A stretch of DNA of 64,000 nt. It comes from Pseudosporangium ferrugineum. GTDB taxonomy: Bacteria > Actinomycetota > Actinomycetes > Mycobacteriales > Micromonosporaceae. The stretch is from NCBI RefSeq assembly GCF_003002065.1, contig NZ_PVZG01000006.1, positions 124,001 to 188,000 on the forward strand, given 5' to 3'. Positions 52,694-60,611 of this stretch are shown here, piece by piece. The notes below the pieces were generated by a model that worked only from the letters and a program-made list of their open reading frames with translations, was not told the DNA's origin and did no database searches. The stretch's first letter is position 1; the number at the start of each line of letters is the position of its first letter. A program made the position numbers and the translations under genes.

Positions 52694-53877
52694 CCGCCTC
52701 CTCGTCCGCGCCGCTGGCCGACCGGGTCCGGCGGCACATCGCCGGGGAGGGCATCGAGGCCACACCGGCGGCCGTGGTCTCCGCCGTCCGGCATCAGGCC
52801 GAGGGCGCCGCGCTCGGCGACACGACGGTCCTGCGGCTGGCGGGCCGGGTCCGCGACCAGCTCGTCGGCGCCGGGCCGCTCACCCCCCTGCTGGCCGACC
52901 CCGCGGTCACCGACGTCCTGGTCAACGGCGTCCAGGTCTGGGTCGACCGGGGCTCGGGCCTGCACCGTGCGGCGATCGACGTGGGCACCCCGGACGACGT
53001 GCGCCGGCTCGCCCAGCGCCTCGCCGCCGCGTGCGGGCGCCGGCTCGACGACGGGCGCCCGTACGCGGACGCCCGCCTCCCCGACGGCACCCGGGTGCAT
53101 GCGGTGCTGCCGCCGGTGGCGACCGGTGGGCCGTACCTGTCCCTTCGCACGTTCCGGCAACGCCCCTTCAGCCTCGGCGACCTCGTGGACTGCGGGACGG
53201 TCCCGCCGGCGGTCGCCCCGGTCCTCGCCGCCGTCGTCGCGGCCCGGCTGGCCTACCTCGTCACCGGCGGTACGGGCACCGGCAAGACCACGTTGCTCGC
53301 TACGCTGCTCGGGCTCGTACCGCCGACCGAGCGGATCGTGCTGGTCGAGGACGCCTCCGAGCTGCGGCCCCGGCACCCGCACGTGGTGGCGCTCGAGTCG
53401 CGTACGGCCAACGTCGAAGGGGCCGGCGCCGTCGGCCTCACCGACCTCGTCCGCCAGGCGCTGCGCATGCGCCCGGACCGCGTGGTGGTCGGCGAGTGCC
53501 GCGGCGCCGAGATCGCCGACCTCCTCGGCGCCCTGAACACGGGCCACGAGGGCGGCGCCGGCACCCTGCACGCCAACGCGGCGGCCGACGTCCCGGCGCG
53601 GCTCGAGGCGCTCGGCCTGCTCGGCGGGCTTCCCCGCGCGGCCCTCCACGCGCAGGTCCTCGCGGCGCTGCAGGTCATCCTCCAGGTGCGCCGCATCCCC
53701 CGCGGCCGCGTCCTGGACTCGATCGGGGTGCTGCTGCCGACGGGGGAGCAGCGCCTCACCACGGTGATCCCGGCCTGGCAACGCGGCCGGGGGACGGGCC
53801 CGGGCGCCCCCACGCTGGCCCGGCTCCTCGCGGAGCGCGGCGTGCGCATCCCGCCGGTCCTGGGCTCCCAGCCATGA
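52690..53877 (+). CDS. tadA: Tad pilus assembly ATPase TadA (CpaF family)
   Basis: A 395-residue type II/IV secretion ATPase. Walker A is TGGTGTGKTTLL (about residues 190-201). The Asp box is ERIVLVEDASELRP, Walker B is RPDRVVVGECRGAE, and the His box is TGHEGGAGTLHAN. The N-terminal domain has LLADPAVTDVLVNG. ATG 52690 overlaps the previous stop. It powers assembly of the pilus subunits encoded downstream. Confidence 0.95.
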   Translation: MTASSSAPLADRVRRHIAGEGIEATPAAVVSAVRHQAEGAALGDTTVLRLAGRVRDQLVGAGPLTPLLADPAVTDVLVNGVQVWVDRGSGLHRAAIDVGTPDDVRRLAQRLAAACGRRLDDGRPYADARLPDGTRVHAVLPPVATGGPYLSLRTFRQRPFSLGDLVDCGTVPPAVAPVLAAVVAARLAYLVTGGTGTGKTTLLATLLGLVPPTERIVLVEDASELRPRHPHVVALESRTANVEGAGAVGLTDLVRQALRMRPDRVVVGECRGAEIADLLGALNTGHEGGAGTLHANAAADVPARLEALGLLGGLPRAALHAQVLAALQVILQVRRIPRGRVLDSIGVLLPTGEQRLTTVIPAWQRGRGTGPGAPTLARLLAERGVRIPPVLGSQP

Positions 53878-54773
53878 CCGTGTGGCCCTGGCTCGCCGCG
53901 ACCGCGCTGCTCACGACCGCCGCCGCGATCGCCGCGTGGCCGGCCCGCGGCAGCCTCGGCCGGCTGGGTCCCTCCGCCCGGCCCGCTCCCGGCCCCGCCG
54001 CGGTCCACGCCCTCGCGGCGCGCTCACCGCGCCGCTTCCTCGCAACCTCGGCGGTGGCGGCGGCCGCGCTGGCAACGCTGTCGGGCGGCCCGGCGGCCGG
54101 ATTCGTCGCTTGCGTCTACGCGGCCCTGGGCGCCCGCGCCCTGAGCCGCCGCGCCACCCGCCGCCGGGCGGCCGAGGCTCGCGCCCGAGACCTGGACGAA
54201 CTCACCGCCCTCGCGGCTGACCTGCGCGCCGGCCTTCCCGGCAGCCGGGCAAGCGCCGGCCTCCCGAGCGGCCGGACAGATCTCCCAGGCGGCCGGGCAC
54301 GTGCCGGAATCCCGGGCGGCCGGGCACGTGCCGGTCTCCCGGGCGGCCGGGCACGCGCCGGTTTCTCGGGCGCCCGGGCACACGACGGCCTTCCGGGCGG
54401 CGAGGCCGGGATTGGTGGGCGGCTCGGGGAGTTGACGGCGACGGCCGAGCGGCTGGCGGAACGCACCGGCGCCCCGATGGCGGACCTGATCGAGCGCATC
54501 GAGACCGACGCCCGTGCCGCCGACCGGGCGGTCGCGGCCGCCGCGGCCCAGGTAGCGGGTGCTCAGGCGACGGCCGTGCTTCTGGCAGCGCTGCCGGCCG
54601 GAGGAATCGCCCTGGGCTACGGGATGGGGGCCGACCCGCTGCGGATCCTGCTTCGCACGCCGCTGGGCGGGGCCTGCGCGGTGGGGGCGGTGCTGCTGCA
54701 GGTGGCCGGCCTGCTCTGGGCGGAACGCCTGGTCTCCGGCCCGTTCCAGGACCCCGCCGGGCCGGGCCGATGA
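53874..54773 (+). CDS. tadB: Tad pilus inner-membrane protein TadB-like, with repeat insertion
   Basis: A 299-residue TadB-like platform protein. The N-terminal span (WPWLAATALLTTAAAIAAW) is followed by a cytoplasmic helical region and C-terminal spans (TAVLLAALPAGGIALGYGMGAD, GACAVGAVLLQVAGLLWAE). Between DELTALAADLRAGLPG and LGELTATAERLAERTG an insertion of nine-residue repeats (AGLPGGRAR type) interrupts the domain. ATG 53874 overlaps tadA by four bases. The frame is intact across the insertion. Confidence 0.85.
   Translation: MTVWPWLAATALLTTAAAIAAWPARGSLGRLGPSARPAPGPAAVHALAARSPRRFLATSAVAAAALATLSGGPAAGFVACVYAALGARALSRRATRRRAAEARARDLDELTALAADLRAGLPGSRASAGLPSGRTDLPGGRARAGIPGGRARAGLPGGRARAGFSGARAHDGLPGGEAGIGGRLGELTATAERLAERTGAPMADLIERIETDARAADRAVAAAAAQVAGAQATAVLLAALPAGGIALGYGMGADPLRILLRTPLGGACAVGAVLLQVAGLLWAERLVSGPFQDPAGPGR
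54226..54420. repeat. About seven 24-27-bp in-frame repeats inside tadB
   Basis: Units encode AGLPGSRAS, AGLPSGRT, DLPGGRAR, AGIPGGRAR, AGLPGGRAR, AGFSGARAH and DGLPGGEAG. The middle copies are nearly identical in DNA, indicating recent expansion. Confidence 0.93.
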
Positions 54774-54970
54774 GCCCGTCGACCTGCGGCGCCGAGTCGA
54801 TCCTGCGCCGCGGCGGTCCGGTGCAGGTGCCGCTCCAGCCGTGCTGCGTCGTCGCGCTGCTGCACGCCGACAGGTTGCCCGAGCCGGTGACCTCCGTGTC
54901 CTGCCCGTTGCGGGCCGACCTGAGCACTCTGACCGCGGCGGCGGCCGTGACCCGGGAAGGAGTCCGATGA
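54770..54970 (+). CDS. Small Cys-containing protein between tadB and tadC
   Basis: A 66-residue frame whose ATG overlaps the tadB stop and whose stop overlaps the tadC ATG (ATGA at both ends). It has strong GC third-position bias. It has four Cys (C6, C25, C26, C45), no signal peptide and no recognised family. The tight double overlap argues that it is translated, if only to couple tadB and tadC. Function unknown. Confidence 0.6.
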   Translation: MSPSTCGAESILRRGGPVQVPLQPCCVVALLHADRLPEPVTSVSCPLRADLSTLTAAAAVTREGVR

Positions 54971-55557
54971 CGCGGCGGGTCGTGATGGCCGTGGCGTGCG
55001 GCGCGGCGGTCGCCTGGTTCGTCGGGCGGTGGTGGGGCGTGCCGGTGGCGGTGCTGGTCGCGTACGGGACCGACCGGTGGCTGAGGAAGCAGGAGCCGGC
55101 CGCGGTCCGGGCGGCCCGGGCGCGGGCCGTGGCGGACCTGCCTCTCGGCGCCGACCTGCTGGCGGCGGCCCTGCGCGCGGGCGCACCCGTCGACCGGGCC
55201 GTGACCGCGGTCGCCGACGCGCTGGGCGGCCCGCTGGGCGAGCGGCTCGACCGGACCGGACGGTCCCTGCGCCTGGGCGCCGACCCGCCGGAGGCCTGGC
55301 AGCACCTCTCCGACGTGCCCGGCGCCGCCCGGCTGACGGCCGCCGCCATCCGCTCCAGCGCGAGCGGCGGCGCGCTGGCCGGCGCCTTCACCCGGCTCGC
55401 CGACGACCTCCGCGCCGACCGGGCGATCGCCGCCGAGTCCGCCGCCCGCCGGTCCGGGGTGCTGATCGTCCTGCCGCTGGGGCTCTGCTTCCTCCCGGCC
55501 TTCCTGCTGGCCGGCCTGGTCCCGGTTGTGATCGCCGTCCTCGGCGACGTGCTGTGA
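54967..55557 (+). CDS. tadC: Tad pilus inner-membrane protein TadC-like
   Basis: A 196-residue type II secretion F-domain protein. An N-terminal hydrophobic start (VVMAVACGAAVAWFVGRWWGVPVAVLVAYG) leads into the F domain (PLGADLLAAALRAGAPVDRAVTAVADALGGPLGERL; SGGALAGAFTRLADDLR). The C-terminal span is GVLIVLPLGLCFLPAFLLAGLVPVVIAVL. ATG 54967. With TadB it forms the pilus platform. Confidence 0.9.
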   Translation: MTRRVVMAVACGAAVAWFVGRWWGVPVAVLVAYGTDRWLRKQEPAAVRAARARAVADLPLGADLLAAALRAGAPVDRAVTAVADALGGPLGERLDRTGRSLRLGADPPEAWQHLSDVPGAARLTAAAIRSSASGGALAGAFTRLADDLRADRAIAAESAARRSGVLIVLPLGLCFLPAFLLAGLVPVVIAVLGDVL

Positions 55558-55607
55558 CCGGCCCGGTTTTCGAACCCTCCCACCATCGACGACACCAAGG
55601 AGTTCCC

Positions 55608-55784
55608 ATGCACCGATTTCTCGCCCGCCTCGCCGGACCCCGCGCCGACGAGGGCATGAACACGGCGGAGTACGCCGTCGTAGGCCTCGCCGCCGTGGCC
55701 TTCGGAGGCGTGCTGTTCAAGGTCCTGACCAGCCCCGGCGTCTCCCAGGCCCTGACCCGCGTGATCATGGAGGCGCTGAAGTGA
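55608..55784 (+). CDS. Flp-type pilin (DUF4244-like)
   Basis: A 58-residue prepilin. The short basic leader MHRFLARLAGPRADEG is followed by M-N-T-A-E21, so processing after G16 gives Glu at +5, as expected for type IV prepilins. The hydrophobic helix is YAVVGLAAVAFGGVLFKVL. ATG 55608 has CAAGGAG. It is the likely major pilus subunit. The stop overlaps the TadE gene. The prepilin peptidase is not in the window. Confidence 0.9.
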   Translation: MHRFLARLAGPRADEGMNTAEYAVVGLAAVAFGGVLFKVLTSPGVSQALTRVIMEALK

Positions 55785-56182
55785 CACCGCGCCGGCACCC
55801 CGGTCGCCCGCCGCGCCGGACCGTTCGGGGCCGCGAGCCGAACGGGCGCGACCGCGGATCGTTCACTGCCGAGCTGGCGGCCGGGCTGCCGGCGCTCATG
55901 CTGCTCCTCTTCGCGGGCCTGACGGCGGTCGGCGCGGTGACCACCCAGCTGCGCTGCGTCGACGCGGCACGCGAGGGCGCGCTCGCCGCCGCCCGTGGCG
56001 CCCCCGGCACCGAGACCGCCGCCCGGACAGCGCCCCCGGGCGCCCGCATCGAGCTCGACGAGGCCGCCGGCACGGTCACCGTCACGGTCCGAGCGCCGGT
56101 CGCGATCCTCGGCGGCCACCTACCGGCGCTGACCGTCGGCGCCACCGCGGTAGCAGCCCGCGAACCGGCGGCGATCCCATGA
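55781..56182 (+). CDS. TadE-family pilus minor subunit
   Basis: A 133-residue pseudopilin. The basic leader ends RDRG26, then S-F-T-A-E31 with Glu at +5, and the hydrophobic helix is LAAGLPALMLLLFAGLTAVGAVTT. A small extracytoplasmic domain follows. GTG 55781 overlaps the pilin stop by four bases, and the stop overlaps the next TadE-like gene. Confidence 0.88.
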   Translation: MTPRRHPGRPPRRTVRGREPNGRDRGSFTAELAAGLPALMLLLFAGLTAVGAVTTQLRCVDAAREGALAAARGAPGTETAARTAPPGARIELDEAAGTVTVTVRAPVAILGGHLPALTVGATAVAAREPAAIP

Positions 56183-56844
56183 ACAACCCCGCCGCCGACC
56201 CCCCGAAGCCCACCCGCCTCGGCGATCCCGTGACGCCCACCCGCCGGCATGCTCGCGCCGCCGACCGCACGAAGCGCACTCGCCTCGGGGATCCCGTGAC
56301 GCCCACCCGCCGGCAGGCCCGCGCCGCCGACCGCACGAAGCGCACCCGCCTCGGCGATCCCGTGAAGGACACCCGAGAGCATGCCCGCGCCGCCGACCCA
56401 GGGGAGCGCGCCGGCTGGCTGGCGCGATCCGGAAAGGCGCACCTGCCGGCGCCCCTCGCCGGTGACCCCGTCAAGTGCGCCAGCCGGCGGGCGCGATTCG
56501 CCGCTGACCGCGGTGCGGCGTCGTTCTTCGTGTTGGCGGTCGGGCTGGCCGTCGTCTCCGGCGGGGTCGCGGGCGCCGCCGTCGGTGCCGCCCGGGTGGG
56601 CCGGCACGAGGCCCGGACGGCGGCCGATCTCGGCGCCCTCGCCGGGGCGATGCGGGCGATCGAGGGCGAGCGGTCCGCCTGCGCGCGGGCCGCGGAGCTG
56701 GTCGGCGCGAACGGTGCCCGCCTGCTCTCCTGCCGGCTCGAAGGAATGGAGATCGTCGTCGAGGTGGCGACCCCGGTCACGCCCCTGCCCGGCCTCACCC
56801 TCCGGGCCACCGCGGCCGCCCGCGCCGGCCCGGCCCGCAGCTGA
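56179..56844 (+). CDS. TadE-like secretion-associated protein (Rv3654c type) with repeat N-terminus
   Basis: A 221-residue protein. The C-terminal part matches the Rv3654c-like TadE group, which sits at the end of actinobacterial Tad operons (DRGAASFFVLAVGLAVVSGGVAGAAVGAARVGRHEARTAADLGALAGA). The first ~75 residues are three near-perfect 22-residue repeats, rich in Arg/Thr/Asp, that are absent from the usual family layout. No Glu at +5. ATG 56179 overlaps the TadE stop. A start after the repeats cannot be excluded. Confidence 0.8.
   Translation: MNNPAADPPKPTRLGDPVTPTRRHARAADRTKRTRLGDPVTPTRRQARAADRTKRTRLGDPVKDTREHARAADPGERAGWLARSGKAHLPAPLAGDPVKCASRRARFAADRGAASFFVLAVGLAVVSGGVAGAAVGAARVGRHEARTAADLGALAGAMRAIEGERSACARAAELVGANGARLLSCRLEGMEIVVEVATPVTPLPGLTLRATAAARAGPARS
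56206..56403. repeat. 3 x 66-bp in-frame repeat at the start of the TadE-like gene
   Basis: Units begin at 56206, 56272 and 56338 and encode KxTRLGDPVxxTRxxARAADxx. GDPVK recurs once more downstream (near 56462), suggesting an older copy. Confidence 0.93.
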
Positions 56845-56891
56845 CGGTGGGCTCCCGGCGACCGGACGAGGGCGACCCCGGGGAGCCAGCC

Positions 56892-56961
56892 GCGGGGAGG
56901 GCGGTGCGAGGAAGGCGGTGCGAGGAAGGCGGCGCGGGGAGGGCGGCGCGGGGAGGGCGGC
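56892..56961. repeat. 5 x 14-bp repeat resembling the helicase 3' end
   Basis: Five exact-length units GCGRGGARGGCGGY start at 56892. Reverse-complemented, they read GCCGCCCTCCCC, the sequence that precedes the helicase stop (57038-57055). The array lies between two convergent stops; 56845-57037 holds no gene. Confidence 0.9.
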
Positions 56962-57037
56962 TGGGACGGCGCTCCGGGGAGCAGCCCGGGGGAGCGGCCT
57001 CGGGAAGGAAGGGCAGGAAAGGTAGGCAGAGGTGCGG

Positions 57038-59377
57038 TCAGGGGAGGGCGGCCAGGACCGCGTCCAGGACCGCGACCGCCTTCGCCTTGTGCAGCGGGTT
57101 GTTGCCGTTGCCGCACTTCGGGGACTGCACGCACGACGGGCATCCCGTGTCGCACACGCACGAGGCGATCGCCTCGCGTGTTGCGCGGAGCCAGCCGGTT
57201 GCCGTCCCGTAGGCGCGTTCCGCGAAGCCCGCTCCGCCCGGGTGGCCGTCGTAGACGAACACCGTCGGGGCCTGCGTGTCCATGTGGTTGGCCGTCGACA
57301 GGCCGCCGATGTCCCAGCGGTCGCAGGTCGCGATCAGCGGGAGGAGGCCGATGCCCGCGTGCTCGGCGGCGTGCAGTGCGCCCGGCACGTCGGCCGGTTC
57401 GACGCCCGCGGCCAGGAGGGCGCCGGGGGAGATGGTGAACCAGACGGCGACCGTGCGGAGTTCGCGTACGGGCAGGTCCAGGGGCCGGGTGTCGATCACC
57501 TCGCCCGAGCCGATGCGGCGGCGCTGGTACGAGACCACCTGGTTGGTCACGTCCACCTCGCCGAGGAACAGGCCGACCGGGCCGGCGTCCACGTACTCAC
57601 GGACCGAGACCACCGACAGGTCCGTGACGTCGCGGGCGTGTGTCGACCAGTCGGGTTCGGCCGCGTGGACCAGGGCGACCGCCTCGTCGAGGTCCAGGTC
57701 GTCGACCACATAGGAGGTGCCCTGGTGCAGGTGGACCGCGCCGGGGTGGAGCATGGCGTGGGACGAGCCCTGGTCCACCGTGCCGAGCAGGCGGCCGGTT
57801 GCCGATTCCACCACCGCCACCGGGGCGCCGCCCGTGCCGCGCAGGTCCACCTCGGGGCGGCCCTGGTGGGTCCAGTACCAGCCGGACGGGCGTTTGCGCA
57901 GGGCGCCGGAGCGGGTCAGGCCGTCGATCGCCGCCTGGGCCGCGGTGCCGCCGAAGAGCGGGAGATCCGAGGGGCGCAGCGGGGACTCCGCCGCCGCGCA
58001 GCACAGCTGGGGTCCCAGGACGTACGGGTTGGCCGGGTCCAGGACGGTGGCCTCGACCGGGCGCCCGAACAGCGCCTCGGGGTGGTGCACCAGATAGGTG
58101 TCCAGCGGATCGTCGCGGGCCACCAGGACGGCCAGCGCCTCGCCGCCGGCCCGTCCCGCGCGGCCGGCCTGCTGCCACAGCGAGGCGCGGGTGCCGGGGT
58201 AGCCGCAGATCAGGACCGCGTCCAGGCCGACCAGGTCGACGCCGAGTTCCAGCGCGTTGGTGGAGGCGAGCGCCAGCAGGTCGCCCGACATCAGGGCCCG
58301 TTCGAGCGCCCGGCGGTCCTCCTTCAGATAGCCCGCCCGGTACGCCGCCACCCGCTCGCCCAGGCCCGGGACCGCCTCGTCCAGCGACCGGCGGGTCATC
58401 GTCGCCACCACCTCGGCGCCGCGGCGGGAGCGGACGAAGGCGAGGGTCCGGGTGCCCGCCACCACCGCGTCGGTGAGCAGGTCCGCCGTCTCGCTCAGGG
58501 CCGAACGCCGGGTCGGCGGGAGCTCCGGCTCCTCGGGCGGCAGCAGCGGCGGCTCCCACAGGGCGAACGTCACCGCCCCGCGCGGGGAGGCGTCCTCGGT
58601 CACCGCGGTCACCGGCAGGCCGGTCAGCCGGGTCGCCGCGTCGGCCGGGTCGCCCGAGGTCGCCGACGCGAGGACGAACGTGGGGGTGCCGCCGTACCGC
58701 TCGGCGAGGCGGCGCAGGCGGCGCAGGACGTGGGCCACATGGGAGCCGAAGACGCCCCGGTAGCTGTGGCACTCGTCGATCACCACGTACGCGAGCCGGC
58801 GCAGGAACGTCCCCCAGCGGGCGTGGCCCGGCAGCAGGGCGTGGTGCAGCATGTCGGGGTTCGTCAGCACGAAGCGCGAGTGCTGGCGGATCCACTCGCG
58901 TTCCTCGCGCGGCGTGTCACCGTCGTACGTGGCCGGGCGTACGCCGTCGAGACCGAGCCGGACCAGCGCGCGCAGCTGGTCCGCGGCCAGGGCTTTCGTC
59001 GGCGAGAGGTAAAGAACGGTGGCGCGGTCGTCGCCGAGCAGCCGGCTCAGCGCGGGCATCTGATACGCGAGCGACTTGCCCGACGCCGTGCCCGTGGCGA
59101 GCACGACGTGCCGCCCCTCGTGCGCCAGCGTCGCCGCCGCGGCCTGGTGCTCCCACGGCTCGAAGCCGTACGCCTCCCGCAGCGCCCCCGGCACCCACGA
59201 CGGCCACGGCACCGTTCGCCCGGCCCGCGCCCCGACCCGTTCGACGTGGGTGATCGGCGAGTCCTCGGCGGACGAACTGCGCGCCCGCATCCGGTGCAGC
59301 AGTTCCGCCGGTCCGAGGGTCCCCGGTGCGCCGCGCGCGGCCGGGATGCCCGGGACGGTCGTGGTCACGTCCTGCAC
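57038..59377 (-). CDS. DEAD/DEAH-box helicase with C-terminal DUF1998 Cys motif (MrfA/YprA-like)
   Basis: A 779-residue superfamily 2 helicase. The Q-like region is EPWEHQAAAATLAHEG. Walker A is ATGTASGKSLAYQMP, motif II is VIDECHSYRG, SATS is motif III, and motif VI is QQAGRAGRAGG. The C-terminus carries CVCDTGCPSCVQSPKCG (four Cys, zinc-type, DUF1998). Relatives such as B. subtilis MrfA act in DNA repair of mitomycin damage. GTG 59377 is uncertain; GTG 59368 is the alternative. It converges with the Tad operon. Confidence 0.92.
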   Translation of the reverse strand: MQDVTTTVPGIPAARGAPGTLGPAELLHRMRARSSSAEDSPITHVERVGARAGRTVPWPSWVPGALREAYGFEPWEHQAAAATLAHEGRHVVLATGTASGKSLAYQMPALSRLLGDDRATVLYLSPTKALAADQLRALVRLGLDGVRPATYDGDTPREEREWIRQHSRFVLTNPDMLHHALLPGHARWGTFLRRLAYVVIDECHSYRGVFGSHVAHVLRRLRRLAERYGGTPTFVLASATSGDPADAATRLTGLPVTAVTEDASPRGAVTFALWEPPLLPPEEPELPPTRRSALSETADLLTDAVVAGTRTLAFVRSRRGAEVVATMTRRSLDEAVPGLGERVAAYRAGYLKEDRRALERALMSGDLLALASTNALELGVDLVGLDAVLICGYPGTRASLWQQAGRAGRAGGEALAVLVARDDPLDTYLVHHPEALFGRPVEATVLDPANPYVLGPQLCCAAAESPLRPSDLPLFGGTAAQAAIDGLTRSGALRKRPSGWYWTHQGRPEVDLRGTGGAPVAVVESATGRLLGTVDQGSSHAMLHPGAVHLHQGTSYVVDDLDLDEAVALVHAAEPDWSTHARDVTDLSVVSVREYVDAGPVGLFLGEVDVTNQVVSYQRRRIGSGEVIDTRPLDLPVRELRTVAVWFTISPGALLAAGVEPADVPGALHAAEHAGIGLLPLIATCDRWDIGGLSTANHMDTQAPTVFVYDGHPGGAGFAERAYGTATGWLRATREAIASCVCDTGCPSCVQSPKCGNGNNPLHKAKAVAVLDAVLAALP

Positions 59378-59509
59378 TCTGACATCGGTATGCCCCGAAC
59401 CCCAAACGGGTACGACGGTGGGTGCCCACGCGTCGGGGGATGACGGACGGTGGTTAGATTCGCTGGGGAGATCGACTGCCTGAGGGCTTGCCCGGAGGGA
59501 GGAGGACCG

Positions 59510-59881
59510 ATGGAGCTGTCGCTGACGACCCGTACCGTCGGCGAGCACACGGTGCTCGACGTGGGCGGTGAGGTGGACGTCTACACCGCGCCCCGGCTGC
59601 GGGAACGGCTGGTCGAGCTGGTCGACGGCGGCGCCCGCCACGTGGTGGTGGACCTGGCGCGCGTCGACTTCCTGGACTCCACGGGCCTCGGCGTGCTGGT
59701 CGGCGCCCTCAAGCGGCTGCGCGCCGCGAGCGGCTCGTTCGGCCTGGTGTGCGCGAAGGAGCCGCTGCTCAAGATCTTCCGGATCACCGCGCTCGATCAG
59801 GTCTTCCCGATCTATCCGTCCGTCGAGGCCGCGACCTCGACCTCGTCCGGCGATCGCGACGACAACCCTCCGGCAGCGTGA
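59510..59881 (+). CDS. BldG-like STAS-domain anti-sigma factor antagonist
   Basis: A 123-residue STAS protein ([47 protein letters not shown]). Ser57 is at the same position as the phosphorylated Ser57 of Streptomyces BldG. ATG 59510 has GGAGGGAGGAGG. The stop overlaps the next gene, an ATPase-type anti-sigma protein, as in the bldG operon. Gene order around it also matches that region, so the role is probably developmental or stress sigma control. Confidence 0.9.
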   Translation: MELSLTTRTVGEHTVLDVGGEVDVYTAPRLRERLVELVDGGARHVVVDLARVDFLDSTGLGVLVGALKRLRAASGSFGLVCAKEPLLKIFRITALDQVFPIYPSVEAATSTSSGDRDDNPPAA

Positions 59882-60318
59882 TGGCGACGGTACGGCTGTC
59901 GTTCTCGCCGGCGCCGGTGCACGTGCGTACGGCCAGGCTGGTCGGCGTGGCGGTGGCTCGGCGCGCGGGGGTCGCCGAGGAGCTGCTCGACGAGGTGCGG
60001 CTGGCGATCGGTGAGGCGTGCACCCGCGCGGTGGCGCTGCACAACCAGTACGGCATCCCCGACCTCGTCATGGTGGAAATGTCCGACTCGGACTCCTACA
60101 CGGTACGGGTGATCGACCGCGCGCCCATCGAGGCGAGCATCGGCCTCACGAAGCTGCCCCCGGACGAGCTCGCCGACGAGTCGCTGACCGACGAGGCATT
60201 GACGACCGGGGTGGGTTTCGCGCTCCTCGCCGGCTTCGTCGACGATCTTCAGGTCCGCCCGGTCGACGAGGGCGCGGGCACCGAGGTCCGGATGGTGTGG
60301 CCGGTCCACCGCCGCTGA
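59881..60318 (+). CDS. RsbW-like (HATPase) anti-sigma factor with degenerate ATP motifs
   Basis: A 145-residue GHKL-fold protein. The N-box region reads AIGEACTRAVALHNQYG, where kinases have ExxxNA, so the Mg-binding Asn is Arg. The G1 region is VIDRAP rather than DxGxG. GVGFALLAGFVDDL retains a G2-like motif. ATG 59881 overlaps the STAS stop. It resembles the anti-sigma partner encoded beside bldG and may bind partners without kinase activity. Confidence 0.85.
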   Translation: MATVRLSFSPAPVHVRTARLVGVAVARRAGVAEELLDEVRLAIGEACTRAVALHNQYGIPDLVMVEMSDSDSYTVRVIDRAPIEASIGLTKLPPDELADESLTDEALTTGVGFALLAGFVDDLQVRPVDEGAGTEVRMVWPVHRR

Positions 60319-60611
60319 GCGCAAAAAGGGCACCGTTCGGCGCACGGCATGGGAAACCCGCAGGTGGGAGCCGGAGCCTAGGTGTTCACGCCCATCAATG
60401 CCAACCGCTAACACAGCGGTAAACATCACCACGACACGGCCGGATCCAGGTGTGACCATTGCCACGTCTGGCCGCTACAGTACGCCGGTAATCAGTCACT
60501 GCTCCCTGGTTCCGCGTCCGCGGGACCCGGTTTGTCGTCTCCCCCGAGCGGGGATGCGCCCGGCAGTTTCGTCCGCTACCGGGTGCGGTCGGTGTGTACA
60601 GGAGGACATTG
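60319..60611. promoter_or_regulatory. hppA upstream region
   Basis: No gene is seen. ACCGCT (60404-60409) and AGCGGT (60415-60420) form an inverted repeat, and TACAGT (60476-60481) is a possible -10, leaving a leader of about 125 nt before the hppA ribosome site (AGGAGG). Confidence 0.5.
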
